64,000 nucleotides of DNA from Leifsonia poae (GCF_020009625.1 NZ_JAIHLP010000002.1:2728001-2792000), one strand, 5' to 3'. Numbered from the stretch's first letter, positions 44,210 through 53,398 are shown. Program-made: numbers and translations. Notes: a model not told the origin generated them from the letters alone.

Positions 44210-45682
44210 ATGATGTCTATCGCTGAGGAGGCCTCCGATCGGGAGAGCCTGATCGAGCAGCACTCGATCGACTACATTCCGCAAGCAGAACGCCACGGAA
44301 AGGTCTGGCACCAGGGTCCGTTCTGGTTCACCGGCAACTTCGTGCTGCCGACCTTGGTGACGGGCTTCGTCGGCCCCGCCATGGGGCTCAACGTCGGGTT
44401 CAGCATCCTGGCCATCGTTCTCGGCGCCGGCTTCGGCACCTTCTTCATGGCCTTCCACGCGAACCAGGGCCCGCGCATGGGGCTGCCGCAGATGATCCAG
44501 TCGCGCGCGCAGTTCGGCAGCCGCGGCGCGATCGTCCCGTTCGCGGCGACGGTCTTCGTCTACGTCGGGTTCCTCGTCTTCGACACGATCCTCGCCACCC
44601 AGGGGCTCCAATTGGTGCTCCCCGGCGGCAAGCTCCTCTGGTATCCGATCCTGATCGCGGTCTCGATCGTGATCGCCGTGGTCGGCCACGATCTGCTGCA
44701 TTTCGTGCAGCGCTGGCTGACCTACATCCTCGTCGTCGTCTTCGTCATCGTCACCGTGGTCGCGATCGTGCACTTCAGCACGACCGCCGTTCCGCACGGC
44801 GCCGCTGCCGCGACGGCCGGTTGGAACCCCACGGCCTTCCTCGTGCAGATCTCGCTCGCCGCCGGCTACAACATCAGCTACGCGGTCTACGTCTCCGACT
44901 ACACGCGGTACCTCCCGGCGAACGCCTCGGCACCGAAACTGATCACATCCGTCTACGTCGGAGCGGCGTTCTCGGCCATCTGGCTCATGTCTCTGGGCTC
45001 GCTGCTCGCCAGCTTCATCCCGAACGCCGACCCGATCACCGCCATCCGCCAGATCGGGGATCTCCTGTTCCCCGGCTTCGGGGTGTTCGCTGTTCTCGTC
45101 TCGGTGCTGGCGCTCATCTCGATCATGGGGGTGAACGCCTACGGTGCGATGCTGACCGGCACGAGCGCGGTCGACGGGTTCAAAGCGGTCAGGCCGACGG
45201 TGCGACTGCGGGTCGTCGGACTCGTGATCGTCGGCGTCGTCTGCTTGATCCTCGCGCTGGTGATCCCCGACGACTACCTCGCCAGCTTCAACAACTTCGT
45301 GCTCCTCATGCTGTACTTCCTGGTGCCGTGGACGGCCGTGAACCTCGTCGACTTCTACTTCGTGCGCCGCGGGAAGTACGCGATCTCGGAGATCCTGAAG
45401 CCGAACGGCCTGTACGGGCGGTGGGCTTGGCGTGGCATGGTGGCTTATGTGGTCGGTTTCGTCGCGATGATCCCGTTCTTCTCGACCAGCTTCTATGTCG
45501 GCCCGGTCGCGGAGGCGCTCGGCGGCGCGGACTTCTCGTTCGTCGTCGGGCTCGTCGTCTCCGGCGGCCTGTACCTCCTGTTCAGCCGGAACATCGACCT
45601 GAGCGCCGAGCTCGAGGCGCGCCGTCTCGGTGCGATCGAACTCGAGGGCACCGCGGTCGAGACGGAGCCGGCCGACCGATGA
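44210..45682 (+). CDS. NCS1-family permease (cytosine/purine/allantoin type)
   Basis: A 490-residue, twelve-span transporter of the nucleobase:cation symporter-1 family. Characteristic segments are WFTGNFVLPTLVTGFVGPAM in span 1, RMGLPQMIQSRAQFGSRGA, and AGYNISYAVYVSDYTRYLP in the middle. NCS1 proteins carry nucleobases, allantoin, hydantoins or thiamine-like compounds. ATG 44210 is preceded by GAAAGGAC. It overlaps the next gene by ATGA. It probably imports the nitrogen compound used by the ureohydrolase and nitrilase-type enzymes around it. Confidence 0.9.
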   Translation: MMSIAEEASDRESLIEQHSIDYIPQAERHGKVWHQGPFWFTGNFVLPTLVTGFVGPAMGLNVGFSILAIVLGAGFGTFFMAFHANQGPRMGLPQMIQSRAQFGSRGAIVPFAATVFVYVGFLVFDTILATQGLQLVLPGGKLLWYPILIAVSIVIAVVGHDLLHFVQRWLTYILVVVFVIVTVVAIVHFSTTAVPHGAAAATAGWNPTAFLVQISLAAGYNISYAVYVSDYTRYLPANASAPKLITSVYVGAAFSAIWLMSLGSLLASFIPNADPITAIRQIGDLLFPGFGVFAVLVSVLALISIMGVNAYGAMLTGTSAVDGFKAVRPTVRLRVVGLVIVGVVCLILALVIPDDYLASFNNFVLLMLYFLVPWTAVNLVDFYFVRRGKYAISEILKPNGLYGRWAWRGMVAYVVGFVAMIPFFSTSFYVGPVAEALGGADFSFVVGLVVSGGLYLLFSRNIDLSAELEARRLGAIELEGTAVETEPADR

Positions 45683-46551
45683 CCTCCCCGACGGTTTCCG
45701 TGGCCTGCTGCCAGATCGCTCCTCGGATCGGCGACGTGCCCGGAAACCGTCGGCGGGCCCGGGAAGCGATCGTGGCCGCAGCGGATGCGGGCGCCCGCGT
45801 CGTCGTCCTGCCTGAACTGGCGAACACCGGGTACCTGTTCCGCGACGAGGTCGAGCTCCACGCCCTCTCGGAGCCCGCAAACGGGCCGACCATCGCCGAA
45901 TGGTGCCGGCTGGCGCGCGAACGGCGTCTGGTGATCGTCGCTGGTTTCGCCGAACGCGATCCTGACGAACCCGGCCCCGATGCCGGCGGGGTTCCGGTCT
46001 ACAACTCTGCCGCGGTCATCGACGAGACGGGCGTGCTGGCGATCTACCGCAAGGCGCACCTGTGGGATCACGAGAAGGTCGTCGGCTTCACGCCGGGGGA
46101 GGGCGCCCCACCCGTCGTCGACACCGCCGTCGGGAGGATCGGGGTCATGGTCTGCTACGACCTGGAGTTCCCGGAATGGGTTCGGGAGGTCGCCCTTGCC
46201 GGCGCCGAGCTCGTCTGCGCCCCGGTCAACTGGCCGCGGTTTCCGCGCCCGGTCGGCGAGCGCCCCGGCGAGATCGTCCGGGTTCAGGCCGACGCGAGTG
46301 TGAACCGGATCTTCCTCGCGGTCGCCGATCGCACCGGGGCAGAGCGGGGCCAGGAGTGGCTCGGCGGGAGCGCCATCGTCGACCCCGACGGCTACCCCCT
46401 CGCTCTGGCGGCTCTCGGTGAGCCCGGAATGATCGTGGCGCAGCTCGACCTCGCCGAGGCCCGCCGCAAATCCATCAGCGACAACAATGACGTGCACGCC
46501 GACCGCCGGCCCGACCTCTACGGCAGCCTGAGCGGCAAGGGCACACGATGA
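45679..46551 (+). CDS. carbon-nitrogen hydrolase (amidase branch of the nitrilase superfamily)
   Basis: A 290-residue nitrilase-superfamily amidase. The triad is Glu47 (VVVLPELANTGY), Lys125 (YRKAHLW) and Cys159 (MVCYDLEFPEW). The sequence resembles N-carbamoylputrescine amidase and 5-aminopentanamidase-like enzymes, which release ammonia from amides or ureides. It starts in the ATGA overlap with the permease stop, so translation is coupled. Confidence 0.88.
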   Translation: MTSPTVSVACCQIAPRIGDVPGNRRRAREAIVAAADAGARVVVLPELANTGYLFRDEVELHALSEPANGPTIAEWCRLARERRLVIVAGFAERDPDEPGPDAGGVPVYNSAAVIDETGVLAIYRKAHLWDHEKVVGFTPGEGAPPVVDTAVGRIGVMVCYDLEFPEWVREVALAGAELVCAPVNWPRFPRPVGERPGEIVRVQADASVNRIFLAVADRTGAERGQEWLGGSAIVDPDGYPLALAALGEPGMIVAQLDLAEARRKSISDNNDVHADRRPDLYGSLSGKGTR

Positions 46552-46570
46552 CAAGGAGTGACAGCACACG

Positions 46571-47539
46571 ATGACGCAGACAACGATCGCCATCGTCCAG
46601 CATCCGCCGGCCATCCTCGACCTCGCCGGGTCGTTGCGCCGCGCGGTCGAACATGTGCGTTCGGCGGCCGAGTCCGGCGCCGACCTCGTCGTGTTCCCTG
46701 AAACCTGGCTGACCTGTTACCCGGCCTGGGTCTTCGGTCTCGCCGGGTGGCGCGACCCCGAAGCTCAGCACTGGTATTCGCGGCTGCTCGCCGAGAGCCC
46801 TGTGCTCGACCCGGATGGCGGACTCGACGACGACCTCGCGCCGCTGCGTGAGGCGGTTCGCGAGACCGGCACGACGGTCGTGCTCGGCCTGAACGAACGG
46901 ATGGCGCGAGCCAGCGGAACCCTCTTCAACTCGCTGATCACCATCGGGCCCGACGGCAGAACGGCCAACCTGCACCGCAAGCTGACCCCGACCCACACCG
47001 AGCGGATCGTCTGGGGCGCCGGAGACGGCGCCGGTCTGAGAGTCGTCGACACCCCGGCCGGCCGGGTCGGTGGGCTCGTCTGCTGGGAGCACCTGAACCC
47101 GCTCGCCCGGCACGCCCTGCACGCGCAGAACGAGGAGATCCACGTCGCGGTGTGGCCGGATGTGCCCGAATCCCACGAGATCGCCGCCCGGTCGTACGCG
47201 TTCGAAGGGCGATGCTTCGTCGTCTCTGCGGGTCAGCTCATCGCGACGAGCGACATCCCGCCCGAACTCCTTGACGCGTTCCGAGCCGGCGTCGGCCCGG
47301 ATGCGCCGGAACAGGGGTGGCTGTTCGACGGCGGCTCAAGCATCGCCGGTCCGGACGGCTCCTGGATCGTTCCCCCGGTGCGCGGTGAGGCCGGGATCAT
47401 CCTCGCCACCGTCGACCTCGACGCGCGAGCGGAGCAGTCGGTCGACCTGGACGTCGCGGGGCACTATGCGCGACCGGATGTCTTCACGCTGACGGTCGAC
47501 CGCCGCCGCCGCAACTCGGGGGTCACGTTCGAGGAGTGA
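46571..47539 (+). CDS. nitrilase (nitrile-hydrolysing branch)
   Basis: A 322-residue protein of the true nitrilase/cyanide hydratase branch. Glu44 lies in FPETWLTCYPAWVFG, Lys137 in LHRKLTPTHTER and Cys171 in GLVCWEHLNPLARH, the pattern that distinguishes nitrilases from amidases. It would convert a nitrile to the acid and ammonia. AAGGAG lies twelve bases before the ATG, and it follows the amidase by 19 bp. Two superfamily members in one operon with a ureohydrolase suggest stepwise release of ammonia from one compound. Confidence 0.9.
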   Translation: MTQTTIAIVQHPPAILDLAGSLRRAVEHVRSAAESGADLVVFPETWLTCYPAWVFGLAGWRDPEAQHWYSRLLAESPVLDPDGGLDDDLAPLREAVRETGTTVVLGLNERMARASGTLFNSLITIGPDGRTANLHRKLTPTHTERIVWGAGDGAGLRVVDTPAGRVGGLVCWEHLNPLARHALHAQNEEIHVAVWPDVPESHEIAARSYAFEGRCFVVSAGQLIATSDIPPELLDAFRAGVGPDAPEQGWLFDGGSSIAGPDGSWIVPPVRGEAGIILATVDLDARAEQSVDLDVAGHYARPDVFTLTVDRRRRNSGVTFEE

Positions 47540-47642
47540 CCGCGCCGCCGCGGCCGAACCGGGGTGAGCCGAGCCGATAGGCTTCCGGTGTCGATTCCCG
47601 CTGCCGAAAGGACTGCCGCGCGGCCTGCGCGGCCGCCGGCGC

Positions 47643-49168
47643 ATGACTCCGATGCCCCTCGCCCCGTCTGCGCCCCCGTCGACCGAGTTCCGCCTCCCGA
47701 ACGGTCGAGTGCCGACGTCGGCCGTGCTGCGCCGCCCGCGCCTGCTCGCCACCGAGGTGCTCGCCGGGATCGTCACCACCCTCGCGCTCATCCCCGAGGT
47801 GATCTCGTTCTCGATCATCTCGGGGGTCGGGCCGGATGTGGCGCTGATCTCCTCGGTGGTGCTCGCGATCACGATGTCGTTCCTGGGCGGACGCCCGGCG
47901 ATGGTCACCGCGGCCGCCGGGTCGGTCGCGCTCGTGCTCGCACCGATGGTGCACGCGCACGGCACGGCCTACGTTCTGCCGACCGTGCTGCTCACGGGTC
48001 TGATCCAGATCGCGTTCGGGGCGGCGGGGCTGGCGAAGCTCGTGCGGTACATCCCTCGGTCGGTGATGATCGGGTTCGTCAACGCTCTGGGTGTGCTGAT
48101 CTTCGTCGCGCAGCTGCAGCACGTGGTGGATGTGCCGTGGGCGGTGTATCCGCTGTTCGCTGTGACCGTGCTGATCGTCGTGCTCCTGCCTCGGTTCACG
48201 ACGGTCGTGCCGGCGCCGCTCGTGGCGATCGTCGTCGTGACCGCAGCGGTGGTGGTGTTCGGGATGGCCGTGCCGACGGTCGGCGACGAAGGCACCGTCA
48301 GCGGTGTGCTTCCCGGGATCACCCCTGGACCGTTCCGTTCGACTTGCAGACCCTGCAGATCGTCGCACCGACCGCGTTCGCGGCCGCCCTGGTCGGACTA
48401 TTGGAGACCCTGCTGACCGCGAAACTTGTCGATGAGCTCACCGACAGTCGGTCGGCGAAGGGCCGAGAGTCGTGGGGTCTCGGCATCGCGAACATCCTTG
48501 CCGGGCTGTGGGGCGGTGTCGCCGGATGCGCGATGATCGGGCAGACCGTCGTGAACGTGCAGATCGGGCGGGCACGCACACGGGTCTCGACCCTCGCCGC
48601 CGGCCTGTTCCTCCTGCTCCTGGTCGGTGTGCTCTCGCCGGTGATGGCGGCCATCCCGATGGCGGCGCTCGCCGCGGTGATGATGATCGTCGCCCTGCAG
48701 ACGATCGACTGGCACAGCGTGCGGCCCTCCACCCTGCGCCGGATGCCCGTGCCCGAGACGGTGGTGATGCTTGTCACGGTCGCCGTTGTGGTGGCCACAG
48801 GCAACCTCGCCATCGGCGTCGGGGTGGGCGTGCTGCTGGCGCTGGTGTTCTTCGCCCGCCGCATCGCCCACGTCGTGCGGGTGGAGCGGACTCTCGACGA
48901 ATCGGGTGAGGTGGCCCGCTACCGCGTGCTCGGCCCCCTGTTCTTCGCTTCGAGCAACGACCTCGTCGAGCAGTTCTCGTACGCGGAGGACCCGCCGCGC
49001 GTGGTCGTCGATCTCAGCGGCTCGCACGTCTGGGACGCCTCCAGTGTTGCTGCCCTCGACGCCGTGCAGTCGAAGTACGTCAAGCACGGTGCCACTGTCG
49101 AACTGACCGGCCTCAACACTCACAGTCGCGCCTTCCATGATCGGCTGACCGGCGAGCTCGGCAGCTGA
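47643..49168 (+). pseudogene. SulP-family anion transporter with STAS domain, frameshifted
   Basis: Two frames form a ~508-residue SulP protein. The first (47643-48416) covers the early spans: EVLAGIVTTLALIPEVISFS, then GPDVALISSVVLAITMSFLG and GRPAMVTAAAGSVALVLAPM. After GVLPGIT it leaves phase. The other frame continues WTVPFDLQTLQIVAPTAFAA through the later spans to a C-terminal STAS domain (VVVDLSGSHVWDASSVAALD). One extra C in the C4 run at 48322-48325 gives GITPWTVPFDLQTL without a break. Substrates of the family include sulfate, bicarbonate and dicarboxylates. The start ATG 47643 has no clear ribosome site. Confidence 0.87.
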
Positions 49169-49193
49169 AGGTTTCGCGTCGTAGGGTGTTCCC

Positions 49194-49808
49194 GTGCCTG
49201 CGAACCTCGACCGGGATGTGCTCGCCTACGGCCGCCGTGCCGTCGGCTACGAGCGCGGTCCGCGCGGCGCACTGCACCGCGAGATTGCGCGCCGCACGGC
49301 CTCGATCGCGGCCGGCGCGCTGACCGGCGTGGCCGCCCCGCGCATCCTCGATGTGGGATGCGGCACCGGTTTCCTGGTGCGGCACCTCGCGTTGCTTCTG
49401 CCGGAGGCCGCCCTCGTCGGAGTGGATGCGGCGGCCGGCATGGTCGAGGTCGCGGAGCACGATCGCCGGGGGGACCCACGGATGCGGTTCGAGCATGCCA
49501 CCGCGGAGCAGCTGCCGCACGCCGACGGGGCGTTCGACCTCGTCGTCAGCAGCACATCGTTCAGCCACTGGTCAGACCAAGCCCGGGGCGTGCGCGAGTG
49601 CGCCCGCGTGCTCGCTCCCGGCGGGGCACTCGTGCTCGTCGACGTCTTCACGAACCTCGGCCTTCCGCCGGCCGTGTTCGGCCCGGGCGGCAGCGGACGC
49701 AGCCTCGACCGCGCATCCCGTCTCATCCGCGAGGCCGGCTTGCGGCCACCGCAGTGGCGTCGGGCCTTCGCGGGCGTCATCCGGGCAGCCGTCTCGGGCC
49801 GCCCCTGA
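49194..49808 (+). CDS. class I SAM-dependent methyltransferase
   Basis: A 204-residue methyltransferase. Motif I is RILDVGCGTGFLVRHLALLL, motif II ALVGVDAAAGMVEVA and the post-I acidic residue is in place. The FDLVVSSTSFSHWSDQARGV stretch fits the ubiquinone/small-molecule methyltransferase (Methyltransf_11) group. It starts with GTG 49194. A 16-bp tandem repeat begins just after its stop. The methyl acceptor is unknown. Confidence 0.88.
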   Translation: MPANLDRDVLAYGRRAVGYERGPRGALHREIARRTASIAAGALTGVAAPRILDVGCGTGFLVRHLALLLPEAALVGVDAAAGMVEVAEHDRRGDPRMRFEHATAEQLPHADGAFDLVVSSTSFSHWSDQARGVRECARVLAPGGALVLVDVFTNLGLPPAVFGPGGSGRSLDRASRLIREAGLRPPQWRRAFAGVIRAAVSGRP

Positions 49809-49812
49809 CCGC

Positions 49813-49940
49813 CGCCTGGACGCACGCCCGCCTGGACGCGCGCCCGCCTGGACGCGCGCCCGCCTGGACGCGCGCCCGCCTGGACGCGCGCCCGCCTGGA
49901 CGCGCGCCCGCCTGGACGCACGACCGCCTGGACGCACGCC
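49813..49940. repeat. eight tandem copies of a 16-bp unit
   Basis: CGCCTGGACGCGCGCC is repeated eight times head to tail. Units 1, 7 and 8 carry A for G in the middle (GACGCACG), and unit 7 has a further change. Because 16 is not a multiple of three, the array reads through all frames and is not protein-coding. It lies between the methyltransferase stop and the DUF2510 gene. Confidence 0.9.
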
Positions 49941-50028
49941 CGCGCGGGGGCCGGATGCTCGGGGGATCCAAAGGGTCGCGACGATAGCATCGATCCGGAT
50001 GGTCGTGATGGCGACCCGAGGAGGCGCA

Positions 50029-50742
50029 ATGAGTTACGTGAGCGGCAACGTCCCACCCGGCTGGTACCCCGACCCGAGCGGCACCGGCCGGCAGCGCTGG
50101 TGGGACGGCCAGCAGTGGACCACCCACTTCGCGCCCGCCGCGTCGGCGTTTCCCGTGACCCCGGCGCCGCAGCCCGCCGCCGCGCAGCCCACGTATGGTC
50201 AGCCCGCGTATGGTCAGCCCGCATCCTACGGACCGGTGGTGCCGCCGCGCCCCCAACTGGCGCCCGGTACCCGCATCTACACGGTCTTCATCTGGCTGGT
50301 CGTGGCGCTCCCGTTCGTGACCACGGCGCTGTTGCCGTTCTGGAACCCGTTCGGTGGTCTCGAGATCACTCAGTACGCCGACGGCTACCGCTCGTTCGGC
50401 AACCCTTTCGCCCTTCTCGGCCCGATGTATTTCGTCATCCTCGGCGTCTCGTTCCTGGCTTACGGTCTCTCTGTGCTGTTCGCCTGGCTCGACTTCCGCG
50501 AACTCGAGAAGGTTGGTGTCGTGCGCCCGTTCCACTGGGCGTGGAGCTTCCTCGGCTCGATCGTCTACGTGATCGGCCGCTCCGTCATCGTGCGCCGTGT
50601 TGCCCCCGGCCGCGGCCTCACCCCGATCTGGGTGACCGTCGGCCTCTACGTGCTCTCACTGCTCGTCGGCGTCGTCTGGACTGTGACGCTGCTCAACACT
50701 CTCCTCCACCTCGCCTCCACCTTCGGCTCCACCGGGGCGTAG
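50029..50742 (+). CDS. DUF2510-containing membrane protein
   Basis: A 237-residue protein. The N-terminal DUF2510 motif PPGWYPDPSGTGRQRWWDGQ is common in actinobacterial membrane proteins. A Pro/Gln/Tyr-rich linker with two TYGQPAYGQP-like repeats follows, then about four membrane spans, starting YTVFIWLVVALPFVTTALLP. ATG 50029 has GAGGAGG upstream. Function is unknown, and related proteins are envelope-associated. Confidence 0.88.
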   Translation: MSYVSGNVPPGWYPDPSGTGRQRWWDGQQWTTHFAPAASAFPVTPAPQPAAAQPTYGQPAYGQPASYGPVVPPRPQLAPGTRIYTVFIWLVVALPFVTTALLPFWNPFGGLEITQYADGYRSFGNPFALLGPMYFVILGVSFLAYGLSVLFAWLDFRELEKVGVVRPFHWAWSFLGSIVYVIGRSVIVRRVAPGRGLTPIWVTVGLYVLSLLVGVVWTVTLLNTLLHLASTFGSTGA

Positions 50743-50828
50743 ACCACCCCGACCTGCAAGCCCGCTGTCCCCCGGGGGCTCCGACGTCCGTTATGATGGC
50801 TGTCGTGCGTCTGCAACCCGGACGCTCA

Positions 50829-50918
50829 GGAGACGTCGCATAGTTCGGCCGAGTGCACCACCCTGCTAAGGTGGAGTGCCCGTTAAGGGCACCGTGGGTT
50901 CAAATCCCACCGTCTCCG
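50829..50918 (+). tRNA. tRNA-Ser (GCU anticodon)
   Basis: The acceptor stem GGAGACG (50829-50835) pairs with CGTCTCC (50911-50917), with G as discriminator. The anticodon stem CCACC/GGTGG encloses GCT at 50865-50867. A long variable arm (GTGCCCGTTAAGGGCAC) marks it as class II. The T arm is GTGGG-TTCAAAT-CCCAC. CCA is not encoded. Confidence 0.97.
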
Positions 50919-51278
50919 CTCTGAAGTGTTCAGTCGCTGAATTGCTCTCGTGTGCAAAAGCTCGTTTGTGTGCTCAGGGGTTCTGCATCCCGGGCCGGGT
51001 TGCAGGCATCGGCGCCTAACTCGTCTGCCGAAAGCGTTGCTTTCGACTTCGCGGGTTGGCAGACCGCATTCTGAGGAGACGCCAATACGTTCCCTCCAGG
51101 CTTCTTCGCCCCTTGCCGCCCCTGCCGGGCGCTTTTGCCGGAGCGTGGATCGGTGTGATGACGATCAAGGAAGACCCCGTGTTCGACGAGTTCACGTCGC
51201 GATGACCGGACAGCGGAAGGACACGCATCCTTCTTGCCGGCACCGCTTGATCGCCTTGTGAAAGCCGAGCCGGGCGGT
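50919..51278. other. 360-bp gap after the tRNA with no recognised gene
   Basis: Frames here are short and lack family motifs, ribosome sites or codon bias. No clear terminator, att duplication or inverted repeat was found. Its position between a tRNA-Ser gene, a surface-protein gene and an IS3 remnant fits a decayed integration region, but the sequence itself does not show this. Confidence 0.4.
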
Positions 51279-52571
51279 TTACGCGCGCCGGCGCCGGTAG
51301 CCGACTGTGACACCAGCGACGCCGAGCAGGAGCAGCAGGCCTCCCGCGAGCACGGGAAGTGCAACGTCGTTACCGGTGTCGGCGAGCCCGGTGCCTTCGG
51401 TGGCCGTCGGGGTGGGGCTCGGGCTCGGTCTGGGGGTCGCCGCGATGGTGAGGGCGATCGGCGTTCCTGTGCTGGAGTTGCCGGCAGTGTCGGTGGCGGT
51501 GGGTGTGTAGGTGTGGGCTCCCAGGGCGAGTGGGGTGGTCGGCGTGCACGTCCAGGCGCCGGCGGAGACTCGGCCAGCGCAGATTGTCGCCCCGGTTTCG
51601 TCGGTCACAGTCACGGTGGTTCCGTCTTCACCTGTTCCGGTGAAGACGGGTTTCGTGTTCGTGGTGGCGGTGCCATCGCCCGGAGAGGTGATGACCGGGA
51701 CAGCGGGCGGCCCTGAGACGTTGAAGGAAGCTGTCGTTGCGGGGGAGTCGAGGTCGACCGAGTGCTGGAACGCGGTGATCTGGGCGACGCCATTGGCCAG
51801 CGGCGACGGCGGCGTGAACGTCCACGATCCATCCGCGGCGACGAGCGCGGTTCCGATCTCAGCGCCCCCGTACCGAATGTGCACGGTGGCTCCGGAAACA
51901 CCCGTGCCGGTGATCTGGGGTGTTCTGCCAACTGTGTCGGTCGGGGTCGGCGAAAGGATCGCGGGGGCGGGAACAGGCACGGTGAGGTTCGCGACGAACA
52001 CCGTGGGCGTGCCCACATTGGTGTACAGCGTCGGGTCGAAGTTCAGGGTCGTCGTCAGGTGGTAAACCGTACCCGGGATCGCGTTGACCGGGATGGCGAC
52101 GTAGGCGTAGAAGTTCGAGTAGTTGTTGGCACCGCTGACCGCGATCGTGTTGAAGTTCGACTGCGTGTTGCAGATGATCTGCGAGGTCGTCGGGCGTGCG
52201 CACGCCCGGTTCGCACTGCCTCCGTTCGTGACGTTGGAGACGGCGTTGGCGGCGAACGCCGCCCCACGGTCGACGTCGAACTCCGGCTGGGTGGCGTTTG
52301 CCGGGATGGCCACCGTTCCTGTGTTCTGCACCGCGAGCTGCATTCGCACCTGCTGACCCGGCGACACATCCTGATCGCCGAACTGCGGGCCGGTCGGGGT
52401 CATATTGGTGGCACTGATCGTGACTGGCGCCGCGAACGCCGGGTTCGCCGCGCCCGCCCACATGGACAGCATCCCGAGGGCCGAAACGATCGCGATTGCC
52501 CAACGGCGGCCGACGCTTCTATTCCATCCGGATCTCGTGGGCTCCGCAGTCATAGCCCACAGCATAGGCAT
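51279..52571 (-). CDS. LAxTG-anchored surface protein with Ig-like domains
   Basis: A 430-residue secreted protein. It has a signal peptide with a core at about residues 25-46 (cleavage likely after AFA), an N-terminal DUF11-like adhesion region with conserved Cys pair (ACARPTTSQIICNT), two Ig-like repeats (from about 203 and 292), and a Pro/Thr linker. It ends with the cell-wall sorting signal LADTG, a hydrophobic span and an RRRR tail. LAxTG is the class recognised by actinobacterial sortase E. No sortase is encoded nearby. The ATG at 52571 has GAAGG upstream. It probably acts in attachment or as a wall structural protein. Confidence 0.87.
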   Translation of the reverse strand: MPMLWAMTAEPTRSGWNRSVGRRWAIAIVSALGMLSMWAGAANPAFAAPVTISATNMTPTGPQFGDQDVSPGQQVRMQLAVQNTGTVAIPANATQPEFDVDRGAAFAANAVSNVTNGGSANRACARPTTSQIICNTQSNFNTIAVSGANNYSNFYAYVAIPVNAIPGTVYHLTTTLNFDPTLYTNVGTPTVFVANLTVPVPAPAILSPTPTDTVGRTPQITGTGVSGATVHIRYGGAEIGTALVAADGSWTFTPPSPLANGVAQITAFQHSVDLDSPATTASFNVSGPPAVPVITSPGDGTATTNTKPVFTGTGEDGTTVTVTDETGATICAGRVSAGAWTCTPTTPLALGAHTYTPTATDTAGNSSTGTPIALTIAATPRPSPSPTPTATEGTGLADTGNDVALPVLAGGLLLLLGVAGVTVGYRRRRA

Positions 52572-52771
52572 CCGCAGCCTTCGAGCCCAGAAAAATGACC
52601 CGATTGGGTGGGATCGCCGTCACCGCAATCGGGGCGCCTCCTGGCGGACGCCAGATCGTCGTCGGCAGGGTCCGTCGCTGCCGAGCCGAATGTCCTGGAC
52701 GAGACACGCCCTAGGTGACATCGTGACGTGCCCCACGTTCTTGGTTCCAGTCGTGGTGACCAACTCGCGGT

Positions 52772-52885
52772 AAGGACGTTGTCGTCTTCGAGGGTCTCGT
52801 CTTCGATCGGAGTGCGGTAGCCGAGCGCGGAATGTCGGCGCTGCCGGTTGTGGAAGTGCTCGATGTATTCGAAGTGGGTCTGCTT
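52772..52885 (-). pseudogene. C-terminal remnant of an IS3-family transposase
   Basis: The minus-strand frame contains HFEYIEHFHNRQRRHSALGY followed by RTPIEDETLEDDN, the typical end of the integrase domain (orfB) of IS3 elements. The DDE residues and orfA are absent, and no inverted repeat pair was found. It abuts the 3' end of the MarR gene and leaves an otherwise empty gap of about 200 bp (52572-52771) before the surface protein. Confidence 0.7.
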
Positions 52886-52887
52886 CG

Positions 52888-53376
52888 CTAGACCGGGGGT
52901 CGCCATCCGCCTTGTGAGCGGATCGCGGTTGTGATGCGGCGGGAGATGTCGGTCAGTTCTCGTGTCTGCGTTCGTGTCAGGGAGTCGAATACGAGCCCAC
53001 GTACGAGCTGAACGTGGCCCGGCGTTGCATTCCGGACAGTTTCGCGACCCTCGTTGGTCAACGTGGCCAGGGTGATTCGACCATCCGACGGGTCAACCGT
53101 GCGGTGCACCCACTCTTCGCGCTCCAGGCGGTCGACGGCGCGAGAAAGGCGCGAGAGCGTGCTGTTGGCGAAGCCCGCCAGATCGCTCATCCGCAGGGTT
53201 CCGTTCTCTGCGTGGGAGAGCGCGAACAGGACTCCGAAATCGAAGTGGGCGATGCCGGAATCCCGCTTCAATTGCGTATCCAGCGCGACCGGCAACCACT
53301 CCAGAAGTGTCGCAAGAGCCGACCAGGTCTCGAGCTCGTCGCGGTCGAAGCTCTCCGAAGACTCTGATGCGACCAT
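52888..53376 (-). CDS. MarR-family transcriptional regulator
   Basis: A 162-residue regulator similar to the MarR at 1478-2005: LDTQLKRDSGIAHFDFGVLF and NSTLSRLSRAVDRLEREEWV form the HTH region, with a wing SDGRITLATLTNEG. ATG 53376 is chosen over an upstream TTG. It is divergent from an SDR gene across two direct repeats. Its 3' end touches the IS3 remnant, so the last residues could be altered by the insertion. Confidence 0.87.
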   Translation of the reverse strand: MVASESSESFDRDELETWSALATLLEWLPVALDTQLKRDSGIAHFDFGVLFALSHAENGTLRMSDLAGFANSTLSRLSRAVDRLEREEWVHRTVDPSDGRITLATLTNEGRETVRNATPGHVQLVRGLVFDSLTRTQTRELTDISRRITTAIRSQGGWRPPV

Positions 53377-53398
53377 ATGCTCAGCGTAATCGACCAAT

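Noticed and set aside
49813..49940. CRISPR array or coding repeat
   Set aside because: The units are directly adjacent without spacers, and a 16-bp period does not keep a reading frame.
50829..51090. Attachment-site duplication of the tRNA end
   Set aside because: Only a chance 8-bp match (AGGAGACG near 51075) to the 5' part of the tRNA was seen. The 3' end, which is the usual att region, is not repeated.
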